Of a DNA stretch of 16,530 nucleotides, positions 1 to 8,486 are shown in pieces; position 1 is the stretch's first letter, and the number at the start of each line of letters is the position of its first letter. Both the position numbers and the translations under genes were made by a program. The notes below the pieces were generated by a model. It did not search any database. It was not told the origin of the DNA and saw nothing but the letters and a program-made list of their open reading frames with translations. Source of the DNA: Bacteroidota bacterium (GTDB lineage Bacteria; Bacteroidota; Bacteroidia; Flavobacteriales; Weeksellaceae); NCBI GenBank assembly GCA_023457935.1, contig JAEXBA010000045.1, positions 1-16,530 of the forward strand. The letters are read 5' to 3'.

Positions 1-1
1 G

Positions 2-385
2 GTGAAAAAGTTTTTCACATATCTGCTTTTATGCGTTTATCTGCTTTCGTTTCCGGAAGTCAGACAGGTTTTCAAGCTGCCCAATCTCATCGAACACTAT
101 ATTTCGCACCAACTTCGGGATCAGAACACCACCGTTTTCAGTTTCATCAAAATGCATTATCTGGATGAACCGGTGAAGGACGCCGATTATAAGCAGGACA
201 TGAAACTGCCGTTCAAAACCCACGATTTTTCTGTGTTTTCGTATACTCCGGTTTTTCCGCCCAAAAAAATAGAATTTAATTTCGAACACGAAATTCTTGA
301 TATTTCGGAACAGCATAATTTTGCTTATTCCGAAAGTTTTTATGCTTCCGTTTTTCAGAAAATCTGGCAACCGCCCAAGATTTAA
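2..385 (+). CDS. Small exported His-containing protein upstream of metal efflux pump
   Basis: The product is 127 residues with an N-terminal hydrophobic segment (about residues 4-16) that reads as a signal peptide or anchor. Histidines H32, H36 and H52 lie in a short stretch (E31-H32-x3-H36, then M51-H52-Y53), with more at 74, 96 and 105. From memory, short proteins with this EH-x3-H and MHY pattern followed by a K-D-A-D and M-K-L-P-F segment are common just before CzcA/CusA-type pumps in Bacteroidetes; no function is established that I know of. A role as a periplasmic metal-binding accessory is inference from the histidines and the neighbour. The GTG start at base 2 sits at the window edge, so the true start could lie further upstream. 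A 235-bp gap separates it from the pump gene. Confidence 0.7.
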   Translation: MKKFFTYLLLCVYLLSFPEVRQVFKLPNLIEHYISHQLRDQNTTVFSFIKMHYLDEPVKDADYKQDMKLPFKTHDFSVFSYTPVFPPKKIEFNFEHEILDISEQHNFAYSESFYASVFQKIWQPPKI

Positions 386-563
386 TTCAGCACCTTTTTA
401 AGTTTCAAATTTTGTCCGTTCTGTAGGTATGGACATGTTTGACGGTTCTGTCTTCCAAAAAACGACAGTAACCCACTGCAACTTTTATTCTGAAATATAA
501 AGTTTTACTACGATTCTAAACAGTTGACTTTTATCATCTTAGGCAAAAATCATCTTTCAGAAA

Positions 564-595
564 TTGACTTGCATTTTTCCACCGTCGTAATTTTA
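564..595 (+). promoter_or_regulatory. Candidate promoter of the czcA operon
   Basis: TTG at 564-566 and TAATTTTA at 588-595, 21 bases apart, match the Bacteroidetes -33 (TTG) and -7 (TAnnTTTG, 7 of 8 positions) pattern. The predicted leader to the pump start at 621 is about 20 bases. The pump could also be read through from the small gene upstream, since I see no terminator between them. Confidence 0.35.
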
Positions 596-620
596 ATTAT
601 CAAAACTTAACCCGAAGAAA

Positions 621-3600
621 ATGCTCAATAAAATCATAGAGTTTTCGATAAAAAACAAACTCATCATCATTCTGATGACGCTCGGTTTGATTGTTTACGG
701 AACTTACGAAGTCACCAAACTTCCTATAGATGCCGTTCCTGATATTACCGACAATCAGGTACAGATCATCACCGTTTCGCCAAGTTTGGGAGCGCCCGAT
801 GTGGAACGGTTTATTACTTTTCCGCTGGAACAGGCCAACAACAACATTGCTGGAATCAAGCAGATCCGTAGTTTTTCACGTTTCGGACTGTCCGTCATCA
901 CCATTGTTTTCAAGGAAGAAGTCGACCTTCATTGGGCAAGGCAACAGGTTGCAGAACGGCTTCAGCAGGTTTCCAAAGATATTCCGCAGAATCTGGGAAC
1001 ACCTACAATGGCACCCATTTCCACCGGTCTCGGTGAAATCTACCAATATGTAATCCGGCCAAAAAAAGGATATGAACACCGCTATAATCCGATGCAGCTG
1101 CGAACGATTCAGGATTGGATTGTCCGCCGACAGTTGCTTGGTACAGAAGGCGTTGCAGACGTTGCGAGTTTTGGCGGCGAACTGAAACAGTATGAAGTCG
1201 CTGTAAATCCGTCCACTTTAAAAGCAATGGGCGTCACAATTAATGAAGTTTTTGATGCGCTCGCAAAAAATAACCAAAACACGGGTGGAGCGTATATCGA
1301 TAAAGGTCCAAGCGTTCTCTTTATCCGCGCCGAAGGTTTAATGGGAAGTGTTGAAGACATCGAAAACACAGTCGTGAAAAATCTGCCCGACGGTTCTCCG
1401 ATTCTGATTAAAAATATCGGTACCGTTCAGTTGGGAAAAGCAATCCGTTACGGCGCAATGACCTATAACGGTGAAGGGGAAGTTGCGGGAGCCGTCGTGA
1501 TGATGATGAAAGGTGAAAACTCGAATGAAGTCATCAAAAAAGTAAAAAGCCGCATCGCCGAAATTCAGAAAACACTTCCTGAAGGTGTAAAAATTGATCC
1601 TTTCCTCGACCGTACAAAAATGGTGAACAACGCCATTGGAACTGTAGAAAAAAACCTTCTTGAAGGCGCTTTGATTGTGGTTTTCGTATTGGTTCTGTTC
1701 CTCGGCAATGTCCGCGCAGGATTTTTGGTAGCGTCAGTCATCCCGCTTTCAATGCTTTTTGCGATTATCATGATGAATATTTTCGGGGTTTCCGGAAATC
1801 TCATGAGCTTGGGCGCACTCGATTTCGGGTTGATTGTCGACGGCGCCGTGATTATCGTTGAAGCCGTTCTTCACCGTCTTCACGGAAGCAAATTCCTTCA
1901 CGGCACGAAAATTTCGCAGCCAACAATGGATGATGAAGTGTACACTTCTGCAAGCAAAATGATGAATTCAGCGGTGTTCGGACAGATCATTATTCTGATC
2001 GTTTACCTTCCGATTCTCACTTTGCAGGGCGTTGAAGGCAAAATGTTCAAACCAATGGCGCAAACCGTAATTTTCGCGCTTTTGGGAGCATTTATCCTTT
2101 CGCTGACGTACATTCCGATGATGTCGACTTTGGTTCTGTCTAAAAAAATTACCGACAAAAAGAATTTTTCAGACCGGATGATGGCAAAACTTGAAAATTG
2201 GTATCATAAAACGCTTGATACAGTGCTTCGCGTTCCGAATATCATCTTTTTCAGTGTTGTCGGGCTGTTTTTTATTTCTATTTTCATCATGTCGAGATTG
2301 GGCGGCGAGTTTATTCCGACACTTCCGGAAGGTGATTTCGCGGTGGATACAAGAGTTTTACCGGGAAGCAATCTTAAAACTTCAACCGAAGCCGTTCTGA
2401 AATCGCAGCAGATTCTGCTCAAAAAATTCCCTGAGATTGAAAAAATTGTAGGAAAAACCGGAAGCAGCGAAATTCCGACCGATCCGATGCCGATTGATGC
2501 AAGCGATATGATGATTATCCTGAAACCGCGCGCAGAATGGACTTCAGCCAAAACCTATGATGAGCTTGCCGAAAAAATGACTGATGAACTGAAGAAAAAT
2601 CTCGTCGGTGTAACGTACTCTTTTCAATATCCGGTGAACATGCGTTTTAACGAACTGATGACGGGAGCAAGGCAGGATGTTGTCTGTAAAATTTTCGGTG
2701 AAAATCTGGATACACTGAAAGTTTATGCTGCAAAATTGGGAGAAATCTCGAAAAATATTGAAGGCGCACAGAATATTTATGTGGAACCGGTTTCCGGAAT
2801 GCCGCAGATTGTGATTACGTATAACCGGAATGCACTTTCGCAGTACGGACTGAACGTGAGCGACGTCAATAACATTGTGAATACCGCATTTGCGGGACAG
2901 GCAACAGGTTCCGTGTATGAAGGCGAGAAAAAATTCGATTTGGTAGTTCGCTTGAGCGGAGAAAACCGTAAAAACGTGGAAGACGTCAACAATCTTTTGA
3001 TTTCAACACCAACCGGAGCGGAAATTCCTTTGAATTCTGTAGCGAAAGTTGAACTGAAGGAAAGCATCAACCAAATTCAGCGGGAAGATGCGATGCGGAG
3101 AATTATTGTCGGTTTCAATGTGAGAAACCGCGATATACAGACCACCGTAGCTGATCTTCAGGAACAGGTTGACACAAAACTGAAACTTCCGACCGGTTAT
3201 TCCATTAAATACGGCGGTACTTTCGAGAATCTTCAGCAGGCCAATGTACGTTTAAGCATCGCAGTTCCAATCAGTTTACTGTTGATTTTACTGATGCTGT
3301 ATTTCGCGTTCAATTCTATTAAATACGGACTGTTAATCTTCTCGGCCATTCCGCTTTCAGCCATTGGCGGAATTCTTTCGCTGTGGCTTCGCGGAATGAA
3401 TTTCAGTATTTCTGCGGGGGTAGGATTCATCGCGCTTTTCGGGGTTGCAGTATTGAACGGCATCGTTCTGATTGCAGAATTCAACCGGCAGCGGCAGTAT
3501 CATGATGATTTGCGTGAAGTAGTGAAAATCGGCGGAAAAACACGACTCAGACCTGTTCTGATGACGGCTTTTGTGGCTTCACTCGGATTTTTGCCAATGG

Positions 3601-3791
3601 CAATCAGCACAGGAGAAGGCGCAGAAGTTCAGAGACCTTTGGCAACGGTAGTAATCGGCGGACTTTTGCTCGCAACTTTCCTCACGCTTTACCTTTTGCC
3701 GGTAATGTACATTTGGTTTGAAAAACATTTCCCAAGCCGCAAACGCCAACTCGTGGAACTCAGCGATGATGAACTTGAAAACGACCATTAA
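621..3791 (+). CDS. czcA: CzcA-type heavy-metal efflux RND pump, inner-membrane subunit
   Basis: This 1056-residue protein is the proton-driven inner-membrane pump of a tripartite metal exporter. Length and layout fit the HME-RND family: TM1 near residues 12-30, a large periplasmic loop, TM2-TM6 from about 348 on, a second periplasmic loop, and a final TM block near 880-1040. The transmembrane proton-relay motif D-F-G-x3-D-G-x5-E is present as D401, D407 and E414, at almost the same numbers as D402, D408 and E415 of Cupriavidus CzcA. That motif is typical of divalent-cation pumps (Co/Zn/Cd/Ni); Cu/Ag pumps of the CusA type have a different TM4 sequence. The ATG at 621 starts directly before the first membrane helix, as in homologues. 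The next gene starts one base after the stop. The exact metal cannot be read from sequence. Confidence 0.95.
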   Translation: MLNKIIEFSIKNKLIIILMTLGLIVYGTYEVTKLPIDAVPDITDNQVQIITVSPSLGAPDVERFITFPLEQANNNIAGIKQIRSFSRFGLSVITIVFKEEVDLHWARQQVAERLQQVSKDIPQNLGTPTMAPISTGLGEIYQYVIRPKKGYEHRYNPMQLRTIQDWIVRRQLLGTEGVADVASFGGELKQYEVAVNPSTLKAMGVTINEVFDALAKNNQNTGGAYIDKGPSVLFIRAEGLMGSVEDIENTVVKNLPDGSPILIKNIGTVQLGKAIRYGAMTYNGEGEVAGAVVMMMKGENSNEVIKKVKSRIAEIQKTLPEGVKIDPFLDRTKMVNNAIGTVEKNLLEGALIVVFVLVLFLGNVRAGFLVASVIPLSMLFAIIMMNIFGVSGNLMSLGALDFGLIVDGAVIIVEAVLHRLHGSKFLHGTKISQPTMDDEVYTSASKMMNSAVFGQIIILIVYLPILTLQGVEGKMFKPMAQTVIFALLGAFILSLTYIPMMSTLVLSKKITDKKNFSDRMMAKLENWYHKTLDTVLRVPNIIFFSVVGLFFISIFIMSRLGGEFIPTLPEGDFAVDTRVLPGSNLKTSTEAVLKSQQILLKKFPEIEKIVGKTGSSEIPTDPMPIDASDMMIILKPRAEWTSAKTYDELAEKMTDELKKNLVGVTYSFQYPVNMRFNELMTGARQDVVCKIFGENLDTLKVYAAKLGEISKNIEGAQNIYVEPVSGMPQIVITYNRNALSQYGLNVSDVNNIVNTAFAGQATGSVYEGEKKFDLVVRLSGENRKNVEDVNNLLISTPTGAEIPLNSVAKVELKESINQIQREDAMRRIIVGFNVRNRDIQTTVADLQEQVDTKLKLPTGYSIKYGGTFENLQQANVRLSIAVPISLLLILLMLYFAFNSIKYGLLIFSAIPLSAIGGILSLWLRGMNFSISAGVGFIALFGVAVLNGIVLIAEFNRQRQYHDDLREVVKIGGKTRLRPVLMTAFVASLGFLPMAISTGEGAEVQRPLATVVIGGLLLATFLTLYLLPVMYIWFEKHFPSRKRQLVELSDDELENDH

Positions 3792-3792
3792 A

Positions 3793-5013
3793 ATGAAAAC
3801 GAAATTCTTAATAATTATACAACTGCTTTTCTGTGGAATGCTTTTTTCGCAGACGCCTGTTTCGTTGGAAACGGCTTATGAAAAGGCACTTCAGAACAAT
3901 CCTGATCTCAAAAACGGGCAGCTTCGGATCGATTATCAGGATCGCATCAAAGATTCTTACAGAGTGATTGATCTGCTGAACATTTCTGCTGAAATCGGGC
4001 AGATGAATTCAGCTTATGTCGACAACAGAATCGGGGCAAACCAAACGCTGCGTTTACCGAAATTCTACAGCAGCCACAAACAGGTTTTGCTGGAAGAACA
4101 TAAAAGCGCAGAACTGTCTTTGGATGTTCAGAAATGGCAGTTGAAAAGGGAAATTTCACTCATTTACAATCATCTGAATTATCTTGATGAAAAGGAAAAT
4201 ATTCTGAAAAAAGCTGACAGTATTTATTCAAATTATTACAAACGCGCCAAAATCCGTCTGAAAAGCGGCGAAAGTAATATTCTGGAAAAAACCACGGCGG
4301 AAACGTACCGTAGTCAGGCAGAAATTCAGTTGCAGAACCTTCGTAAAGACCGTGAAATTGCGCTGTATCAGTTTAATTATCTGATTAATGAAGGTGAAAT
4401 TTACCGGAATGAAAAGGGAAGTTTCTTCAGTCCAAATATCATTGCAGACAGCACTGTTTTTTTAGGAAATTCCTTGGTTCTGAAACAGTTTGAACAGCAG
4501 AAAAACATTGAAAACGCCAAACTTGAAGCCGAAAAAGCAAGACTTCTTCCGAGTATCAATCTGGGAATCAATTCGATGACGATGAAAGGAACCGGTTCGG
4601 ATGACAAATATTATAACGGAACGCACCGTTTCCAGAGTGGTTCGGTTGGCGTTGGTTTGCCGGTTTTCAACACTGCTCAGAAATCTTTAATTGAAGGGCA
4701 GAAAATCAATCAGCAGATTGCAGAGAACAATTATCAGCTGGCTTTGCGCAATCAGAAAAACCAATATACAAAAAATTACGGCGAATACCTGAAACTGAAA
4801 AGTGAAGTGGATTATTACCGCACAAAAGGTCTGGAAAACGCCAAAACCATCATGTTTACGGCAAATCTTTTACTGAAGGAAGGCGAAATGAACTATCTGG
4901 AATATTCCATTCTCGTGAATCAGTCGCTGGAAATTCAGAACAAATACATTGATGCTCAGAAACTTCTGAACGATAAAATGATCGAACTTAATGCTATAAA
5001 CAGCAACCCATAA
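3793..5013 (+). CDS. TolC-family outer-membrane channel of the metal efflux system
   Basis: The product is 406 residues and belongs to the TolC/outer-membrane efflux protein family (CzcC/CusC role), giving the exit duct across the outer membrane for the adjacent pump. The ATG at 3793 lies one base after the czcA stop and opens a clear Sec signal peptide ending in F-S-Q (residues about 1-20). An in-frame ATG at 3718 inside czcA would bury this signal peptide, so I reject it. The mature part shows the family pattern: S-L-E-T-A-Y-x-K-A-L-x-N-N-P-D-L near the start, long helical stretches, a second repeat with K-A-R-L-L-P-S-I-N-L-G near residue 250, then G-V-G-L-P-V-F. No lipoprotein cysteine follows the signal, unlike E. 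coli CusC. It is co-transcribed with czcA and the adaptor. Confidence 0.9.
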   Translation: MKTKFLIIIQLLFCGMLFSQTPVSLETAYEKALQNNPDLKNGQLRIDYQDRIKDSYRVIDLLNISAEIGQMNSAYVDNRIGANQTLRLPKFYSSHKQVLLEEHKSAELSLDVQKWQLKREISLIYNHLNYLDEKENILKKADSIYSNYYKRAKIRLKSGESNILEKTTAETYRSQAEIQLQNLRKDREIALYQFNYLINEGEIYRNEKGSFFSPNIIADSTVFLGNSLVLKQFEQQKNIENAKLEAEKARLLPSINLGINSMTMKGTGSDDKYYNGTHRFQSGSVGVGLPVFNTAQKSLIEGQKINQQIAENNYQLALRNQKNQYTKNYGEYLKLKSEVDYYRTKGLENAKTIMFTANLLLKEGEMNYLEYSILVNQSLEIQNKYIDAQKLLNDKMIELNAINSNP

Positions 5014-5024
5014 CTCAAATAAAA

Positions 5025-6158
5025 ATGAAAAAATCATTCATCATACTGCTTTCCGGACTGCTGTTTTTTTCATGCAGCAAAAAGGAAGAAACACAGACCG
5101 AAGAAACGGGAACGGTTGTCGCTCAAGATGTAGTTACGCTGAACGACGCACAGATCAAAAATGCCGGAATTCAGGTCTCAACGCTCAACAATCAGGATAT
5201 CGGAAACAGAATCGTGCTTCATGGCGAAATTGATGTTCCGCCACAGGCGTTGGCCGGAGTTTCAAGCAATACAGGCGGAATTGTGAAAGTTTCGCGCTTT
5301 ATGCCCGGAAATTATGTAGCAAAAGGACAGACGCTTGCTGTTCTGGAAAACCCCGAACTGGCGCAGCTTCAGCAGGAATATCTGCAGGCAAAATCTAATT
5401 TGGGTTATGCGCAGAAAGATTACGAACGACAGAAATACCTGCATAAATATCAGGCGACTTCCGGAAAACAGATGCAGAAAGCACAGAATGATGCAGAAAA
5501 TCAAAATGCGGCTGTGAACGGAATGGCTTCACGGCTGCGTTCGTACGGAATCAATCCGGGATCTGTAAGCGGTGGAAATATCAGAAAAACGGTTGCGGTT
5601 ACTTCACCGATTTCCGGTTATATTTCAACGGTAAATGTTGCAGTTGGACAGTATGTTTCGCCTGCAGAAGTGCTTTTTGAGGTCGTGAATTCAAACAAAA
5701 CGCATTTAGCACTGAAAGTTTTTGAAAAAGATCTTGGAAAAATTACAGTCGGACAGAAAGTAATGACGTACACCAACCAAAATCCTGAGAAAAAATATGC
5801 AGCAAGCGTGGCTTTAATCGGGAAAGATTTTATGCCCGACAGAAGTGTACTGGTTCACTGCGAACTTATTGACAACGATCCGACTTTAATTCCCGGAACC
5901 TTCATGAATGCCGATATCGAAACCAATTCTGCGGCAGGATACATCATTCCAGATGACGGAATTGTAACCTGGGAAGGGAAACAGTATATTTTCGAGGAAA
6001 TCAAACCGAAGACCTACAAAATGTTCCCTGTAATTCTGGGAAATTCCGAAAATGGCTACACCGAACTCACCGGTTTTGATGTTAACAAAGTGAATCATAA
6101 ATTTGTAACCAAAGGCGCTTATCAGTTATTAATGGCGCTTAAAAACGTTGAAGAATAA
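5025..6158 (+). CDS. Efflux RND periplasmic adaptor lipoprotein (CzcB/CusB-like)
   Basis: This 377-residue membrane-fusion protein links the CzcA-type pump to the TolC-like channel. The N-terminus carries a lipobox L-F-F-S-C with the lipid-modified cysteine at residue 17. Next come a first half of the barrel-sandwich (lipoyl-like) domain (G-G-I-V-K-V ... G-N-Y-V-A-K-G-Q-T-L, about residues 85-108), a helical hairpin (about 112-170), the second half of the sandwich (V-T-S-P-I-S-G-Y-I ... V-G-Q-Y-V-S, about 190-212), and beta-barrel and membrane-proximal domains. I see no extra His/Cys-rich N-terminal metal-binding domain of the kind found in some CzcB and CusB proteins; only a short acidic Glu/Thr linker follows the cysteine. 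It starts 11 bases after the channel gene and is followed after one base by the VIT-family gene. Confidence 0.92.
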   Translation: MKKSFIILLSGLLFFSCSKKEETQTEETGTVVAQDVVTLNDAQIKNAGIQVSTLNNQDIGNRIVLHGEIDVPPQALAGVSSNTGGIVKVSRFMPGNYVAKGQTLAVLENPELAQLQQEYLQAKSNLGYAQKDYERQKYLHKYQATSGKQMQKAQNDAENQNAAVNGMASRLRSYGINPGSVSGGNIRKTVAVTSPISGYISTVNVAVGQYVSPAEVLFEVVNSNKTHLALKVFEKDLGKITVGQKVMTYTNQNPEKKYAASVALIGKDFMPDRSVLVHCELIDNDPTLIPGTFMNADIETNSAAGYIIPDDGIVTWEGKQYIFEEIKPKTYKMFPVILGNSENGYTELTGFDVNKVNHKFVTKGAYQLLMALKNVEE

Positions 6159-6159
6159 T

Positions 6160-6891
6160 ATGGCAACCCACAATACAAAGGAAAAAGAGCTGACCATTGA
6201 CAATTACATGGATAACCATTATATCCACCGGAGCAACTGGTTAAGAGCTGCAGTTTTAGGCGCAAACGACGGAATTATTTCCATTTCGAGTTTAGCAATT
6301 GGTGTTGCTGCAGCGAGTGCAACACGGGAACCGATTCTTTTGGCGACAGTTGCCGGATTGGTTGCAGGTGCGCTTTCAATGGCGGCAGGAGAATACGTTT
6401 CGGTAAGTTCGCAGACCGATATTGAGAAAGCCGATATCGAACGTGAAAAAATTGAACTTCGCGAAATGCCGGAACAGGAATTTAAAATTCTGACTCAAAT
6501 CTACGAAAGGCGCGGATTGAAAAAAGAAACTGCAATGCTTGTTGCTCAGGAACTGACCGAAAAAGATGCTTTGTCTGCGCATGTCCGCGATGAACTGGGC
6601 ATCAACGAAATCAGTCAGGCCAATCCGCTGCAGGCCGCTTTGGCTTCGGGCGCCGCTTTTACCGTAGGTGGAATTCTTCCGCTATTGGTGACGCTGTTCG
6701 CAACAGTTTCGGGAATGGAATACTGGCTTTACGGCTTTACCATTGTTTTTCTGGCTGTTTTGGGCGCAGTTTCAGCAAAAATAGGTGGTTCAGGTATTGG
6801 GAAAGCAATATTAAGAATCACCATTTGGGGAACGATTGCAATGATTCTTTCAGCATTCGTAGGTTATCTTTTTGGAGTGCAAACAGCATAA
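6160..6891 (+). CDS. VIT1/CCC1-family Fe2+/Mn2+ transporter
   Basis: The 243-residue product matches the VIT1/CCC1 family of divalent iron/manganese transporters. The first helix has the hallmark A-N-D-G-I-I-S-I-S-S-L-x-I-G-V (D37). The second ends in A-G-E-Y-V-S-V-S-S-Q-x-D-I-E (E78). A Glu-rich cytoplasmic segment (about 86-147), the likely metal-binding domain, precedes three more helices (about 157-182, 186-208, 215-240). I chose the ATG at 6160, one base after the adaptor stop. The upstream in-frame TTG at 6148 would add only four residues and overlap the adaptor. Tight coupling to the RND genes suggests shared expression and a joint role in handling excess metal, which is inference. In bacteria such proteins may export Fe/Mn from the cytosol, feeding the periplasmic pump. 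Confidence 0.9.
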   Translation: MATHNTKEKELTIDNYMDNHYIHRSNWLRAAVLGANDGIISISSLAIGVAAASATREPILLATVAGLVAGALSMAAGEYVSVSSQTDIEKADIEREKIELREMPEQEFKILTQIYERRGLKKETAMLVAQELTEKDALSAHVRDELGINEISQANPLQAALASGAAFTVGGILPLLVTLFATVSGMEYWLYGFTIVFLAVLGAVSAKIGGSGIGKAILRITIWGTIAMILSAFVGYLFGVQTA

Positions 6892-6914
6892 AAGCGTGGA
6901 TTCTTATTAATACT

Positions 6915-6945
6915 AAAGGCGGTTAACATTTTTTAACCGCCTTTT
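6915..6945 (+). terminator. Intrinsic terminator of the metal-efflux operon
   Basis: A perfect 12-bp stem (6915-6926 with 6933-6944, arm AAAGGCGGTTAA) with a six-base loop ends in a run of T. It lies 24 bases after the VIT-family stop codon. The A-start/T-end arms could allow weaker function in the opposite direction, but no minus-strand gene needs it. Confidence 0.92.
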
Positions 6946-6997
6946 GTGATGTTTTGTGGCTTGTATTTGCTATTTTTAGAAATTAAATTACAGAATT

Positions 6998-7411
6998 ATG
7001 GAACCAATCATCCTCGATATCACTATTTTAAAACCGGTTGAAAAAGTCTGGGAATATTTTACCGATCCCAAGCACATCACCAAATGGAATTTTGCCCACG
7101 AAACATGGCATTGCCCGAAAGCGGAAAGCGATTTCCGTGAAGGCGGTAAATTCGTTTACAGAATGGAAGCCAAAGACGGAAGTTTCGGTTTTGATTACAC
7201 CGGTACTTTTCAGGAAATTGTTCCGAATGTACTCATACGCTATGTTCTGGATGACGGCAGGGAAGTGGAAGTGCGTTTCAATAAGGTTGATGACAGTACC
7301 ACCGAAATTGTGGAAACTTTCGAACCTGAAAAACAGAATTCACGGGAAATGCAGCGCGACGGTTGGTACGGTATTCTCAATAATTTCCATAAATATGCTG
7401 AAAATCACTAA
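6998..7411 (+). CDS. SRPBCC (START/AHSA1-like) domain protein
   Basis: This 137-residue cytosolic protein is a single SRPBCC domain. The hallmark N-terminal pattern is present: a first strand, then K-P-V-E-K-V-W-E-Y-F-T-D-P-K-H-I-T-K-W-N (about residues 10-29). The C-terminal half shows D-G-R-E-V-E-V-R-F and T-E-I-V-E-T-F-E-P-E, then a long helix with D-G-W-Y-G-I-L-N-N-F. That arrangement is typical of the AHSA1-like branch, which has a hydrophobic ligand cavity. Ligand and function are unknown; such proteins are often called 'ATPase' by error. The ATG at 6998 is the natural start. The gene begins a short run with a lipoprotein and an acetyltransferase. A weak TATTTTTA at 6971-6978 could be its -7 element, but I see no well-placed -33 TTG. 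Confidence 0.85.
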   Translation: MEPIILDITILKPVEKVWEYFTDPKHITKWNFAHETWHCPKAESDFREGGKFVYRMEAKDGSFGFDYTGTFQEIVPNVLIRYVLDDGREVEVRFNKVDDSTTEIVETFEPEKQNSREMQRDGWYGILNNFHKYAENH

Positions 7412-7994
7412 CCTACTTTTAGTCGCTTTGCTTTTTTTGACGGCTTTTTCCTGTAAAAAAGAATCTGTAAAATCAGAAGATAGGCAGGATTCTTCAGTTA
7501 CAGAAGCAAAAAGAAATGAAATGACTTCCGATTCGATAAACTCAGTTTCAGCAACTGAAAAGACGGTTTCCTACAGTACATTCAAAGGTGCGTGGTTTGA
7601 TATTGAATATCCGTCAACTTTTAAAGCAGAAAATTCACTGAAATCGTATACCAATTCTGAAGGTTTCGACAGCGCAGTTTTCACTTCGCCCGACGGAAAA
7701 GTTCAGTTCTATGTTTTTTCACCGCAGTGGAGTGGAGAACCGACGGACATTAAAGTTGTGGAAGGTGAGAGAATCAAAGAAACTTCAGAGGAAAAGAAAA
7801 ACGGACTGTTCGTAAAACGCTGGACCGTTGAAGCCAACGACGGAAGTTACCGCCGTTCTTATGAAGAAACTTCAGAAAATGTGAGTCATACCAATAAAGT
7901 TTTCGGTGTTAAATATGCCACTGAAGCGGATCTTGAAAAGTACAGAGAAGAATATCTGCATTTTAAAAATTCGTTGATTCAATACGCGGATTAA
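7395..7994 (+). CDS. Lipoprotein of unknown function
   Basis: The ATG at 7395 lies inside the end of the SRPBCC gene, overlapping it by 17 bases in another reading frame, and opens a clear lipoprotein signal: hydrophobic residues 6-18, then F-S-C with the cysteine at 20. A reading frame open back to 7038 is only the shadow of the upstream gene. The mature protein (199 residues in full) starts with a Lys/Glu/Ser-rich linker, then from about residue 57 a compact domain with W-F-D-I-E-Y-P-S-x-F and a F-T-S-P-D-G-K-V-Q-F-Y-V segment. That layout recalls PsbP-like/DUF1795-like folds, but I cannot assign a family. It is probably anchored in the outer or inner membrane facing the periplasm and co-transcribed with its neighbours. 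Confidence 0.8.
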   Translation: MLKITNLLLVALLFLTAFSCKKESVKSEDRQDSSVTEAKRNEMTSDSINSVSATEKTVSYSTFKGAWFDIEYPSTFKAENSLKSYTNSEGFDSAVFTSPDGKVQFYVFSPQWSGEPTDIKVVEGERIKETSEEKKNGLFVKRWTVEANDGSYRRSYEETSENVSHTNKVFGVKYATEADLEKYREEYLHFKNSLIQYAD

Positions 7995-8000
7995 TTTATT

Positions 8001-8447
8001 ATGGAGATTTTTAGGCTCAAATCCGGTGATGAAAGAAAAGTTCAGGAACTTTCACAACTGTTTAAAAAAGTTTTTGAAATGGAAGTTGCAGAATCTGCTT
8101 CACTGGAATATTGCGCCAAAATTCTGGATAATGAAAACAGCATTTTTATAGCCGCAGAAGAAAACGGAACGCTTATCGGCGGACTTTCAGCTTATATTCT
8201 GCCATCAGTTCACGGACATCTGCTATGTTACGTTTTCGATTTGGCGGTGGCTGATCATCTTCAGCGAAAAGGAACCGGAACTTCGCTGATGAGCCATCTT
8301 TTTGAAATCTGTAAAAAACTGCAAATTGAAGGTGTTTTTGTGAACGCCGAAAATGAAGACGATCACGCAATAAAATTCTACAAAAAAATTGGCGGTGAAA
8401 CAAACGAAGACGTTACCCTGTTTTGGTTTCCTTTGAATGAATCTTAA
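8001..8447 (+). CDS. GNAT-family N-acetyltransferase, AAC(3)-I-like
   Basis: The product is a 148-residue GNAT enzyme that would transfer acetyl from acetyl-CoA to an amine. The acetyl-CoA pyrophosphate loop Q88-R-K-G-T-G93 follows the strand Y-V-F-D-L-A-V. The C-terminal motif E-N-E-D-D-H-A-I-K-F-Y-K-K-I-G-G is also classic. From memory, the order G-x-L-S-A-Y-x-L-P, then Y-x-D-L-A-V, then the E-x-D-D-x-A-x-x-x-Y segment resembles the aminoglycoside 3-N-acetyltransferase AAC(3)-I group more than a generic GNAT, so aminoglycoside modification is possible. Substrate remains uncertain because many chromosomal homologues are not resistance enzymes. It starts six bases after the lipoprotein stop, so it is the likely last gene of the three-gene run. 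Confidence 0.85.
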   Translation: MEIFRLKSGDERKVQELSQLFKKVFEMEVAESASLEYCAKILDNENSIFIAAEENGTLIGGLSAYILPSVHGHLLCYVFDLAVADHLQRKGTGTSLMSHLFEICKKLQIEGVFVNAENEDDHAIKFYKKIGGETNEDVTLFWFPLNES

Positions 8448-8486
8448 GCGATAACCCTAAAACCGCTGCAGCGCAGAAAAACGTAC

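Noticed and set aside
457..475. Weak CTGTC/GACAG stem as a terminator before czcA
   Set aside because: It has five base pairs with an 11-base-type loop and no T-run.
3718..3792. Upstream in-frame ATG for the TolC-like gene
   Set aside because: It lies inside czcA and would hide a clear signal peptide that begins at 3793.
7038..7394. Long open frame before the lipoprotein
   Set aside because: It is the out-of-frame shadow of the SRPBCC gene at 6998; the lipoprotein signal fixes the start at 7395.
8466..8475. Palindrome CGCTGCAGCG-like sequence between convergent genes
   Set aside because: It is too short to form a useful hairpin and has no T-run, so I do not call it a shared terminator.
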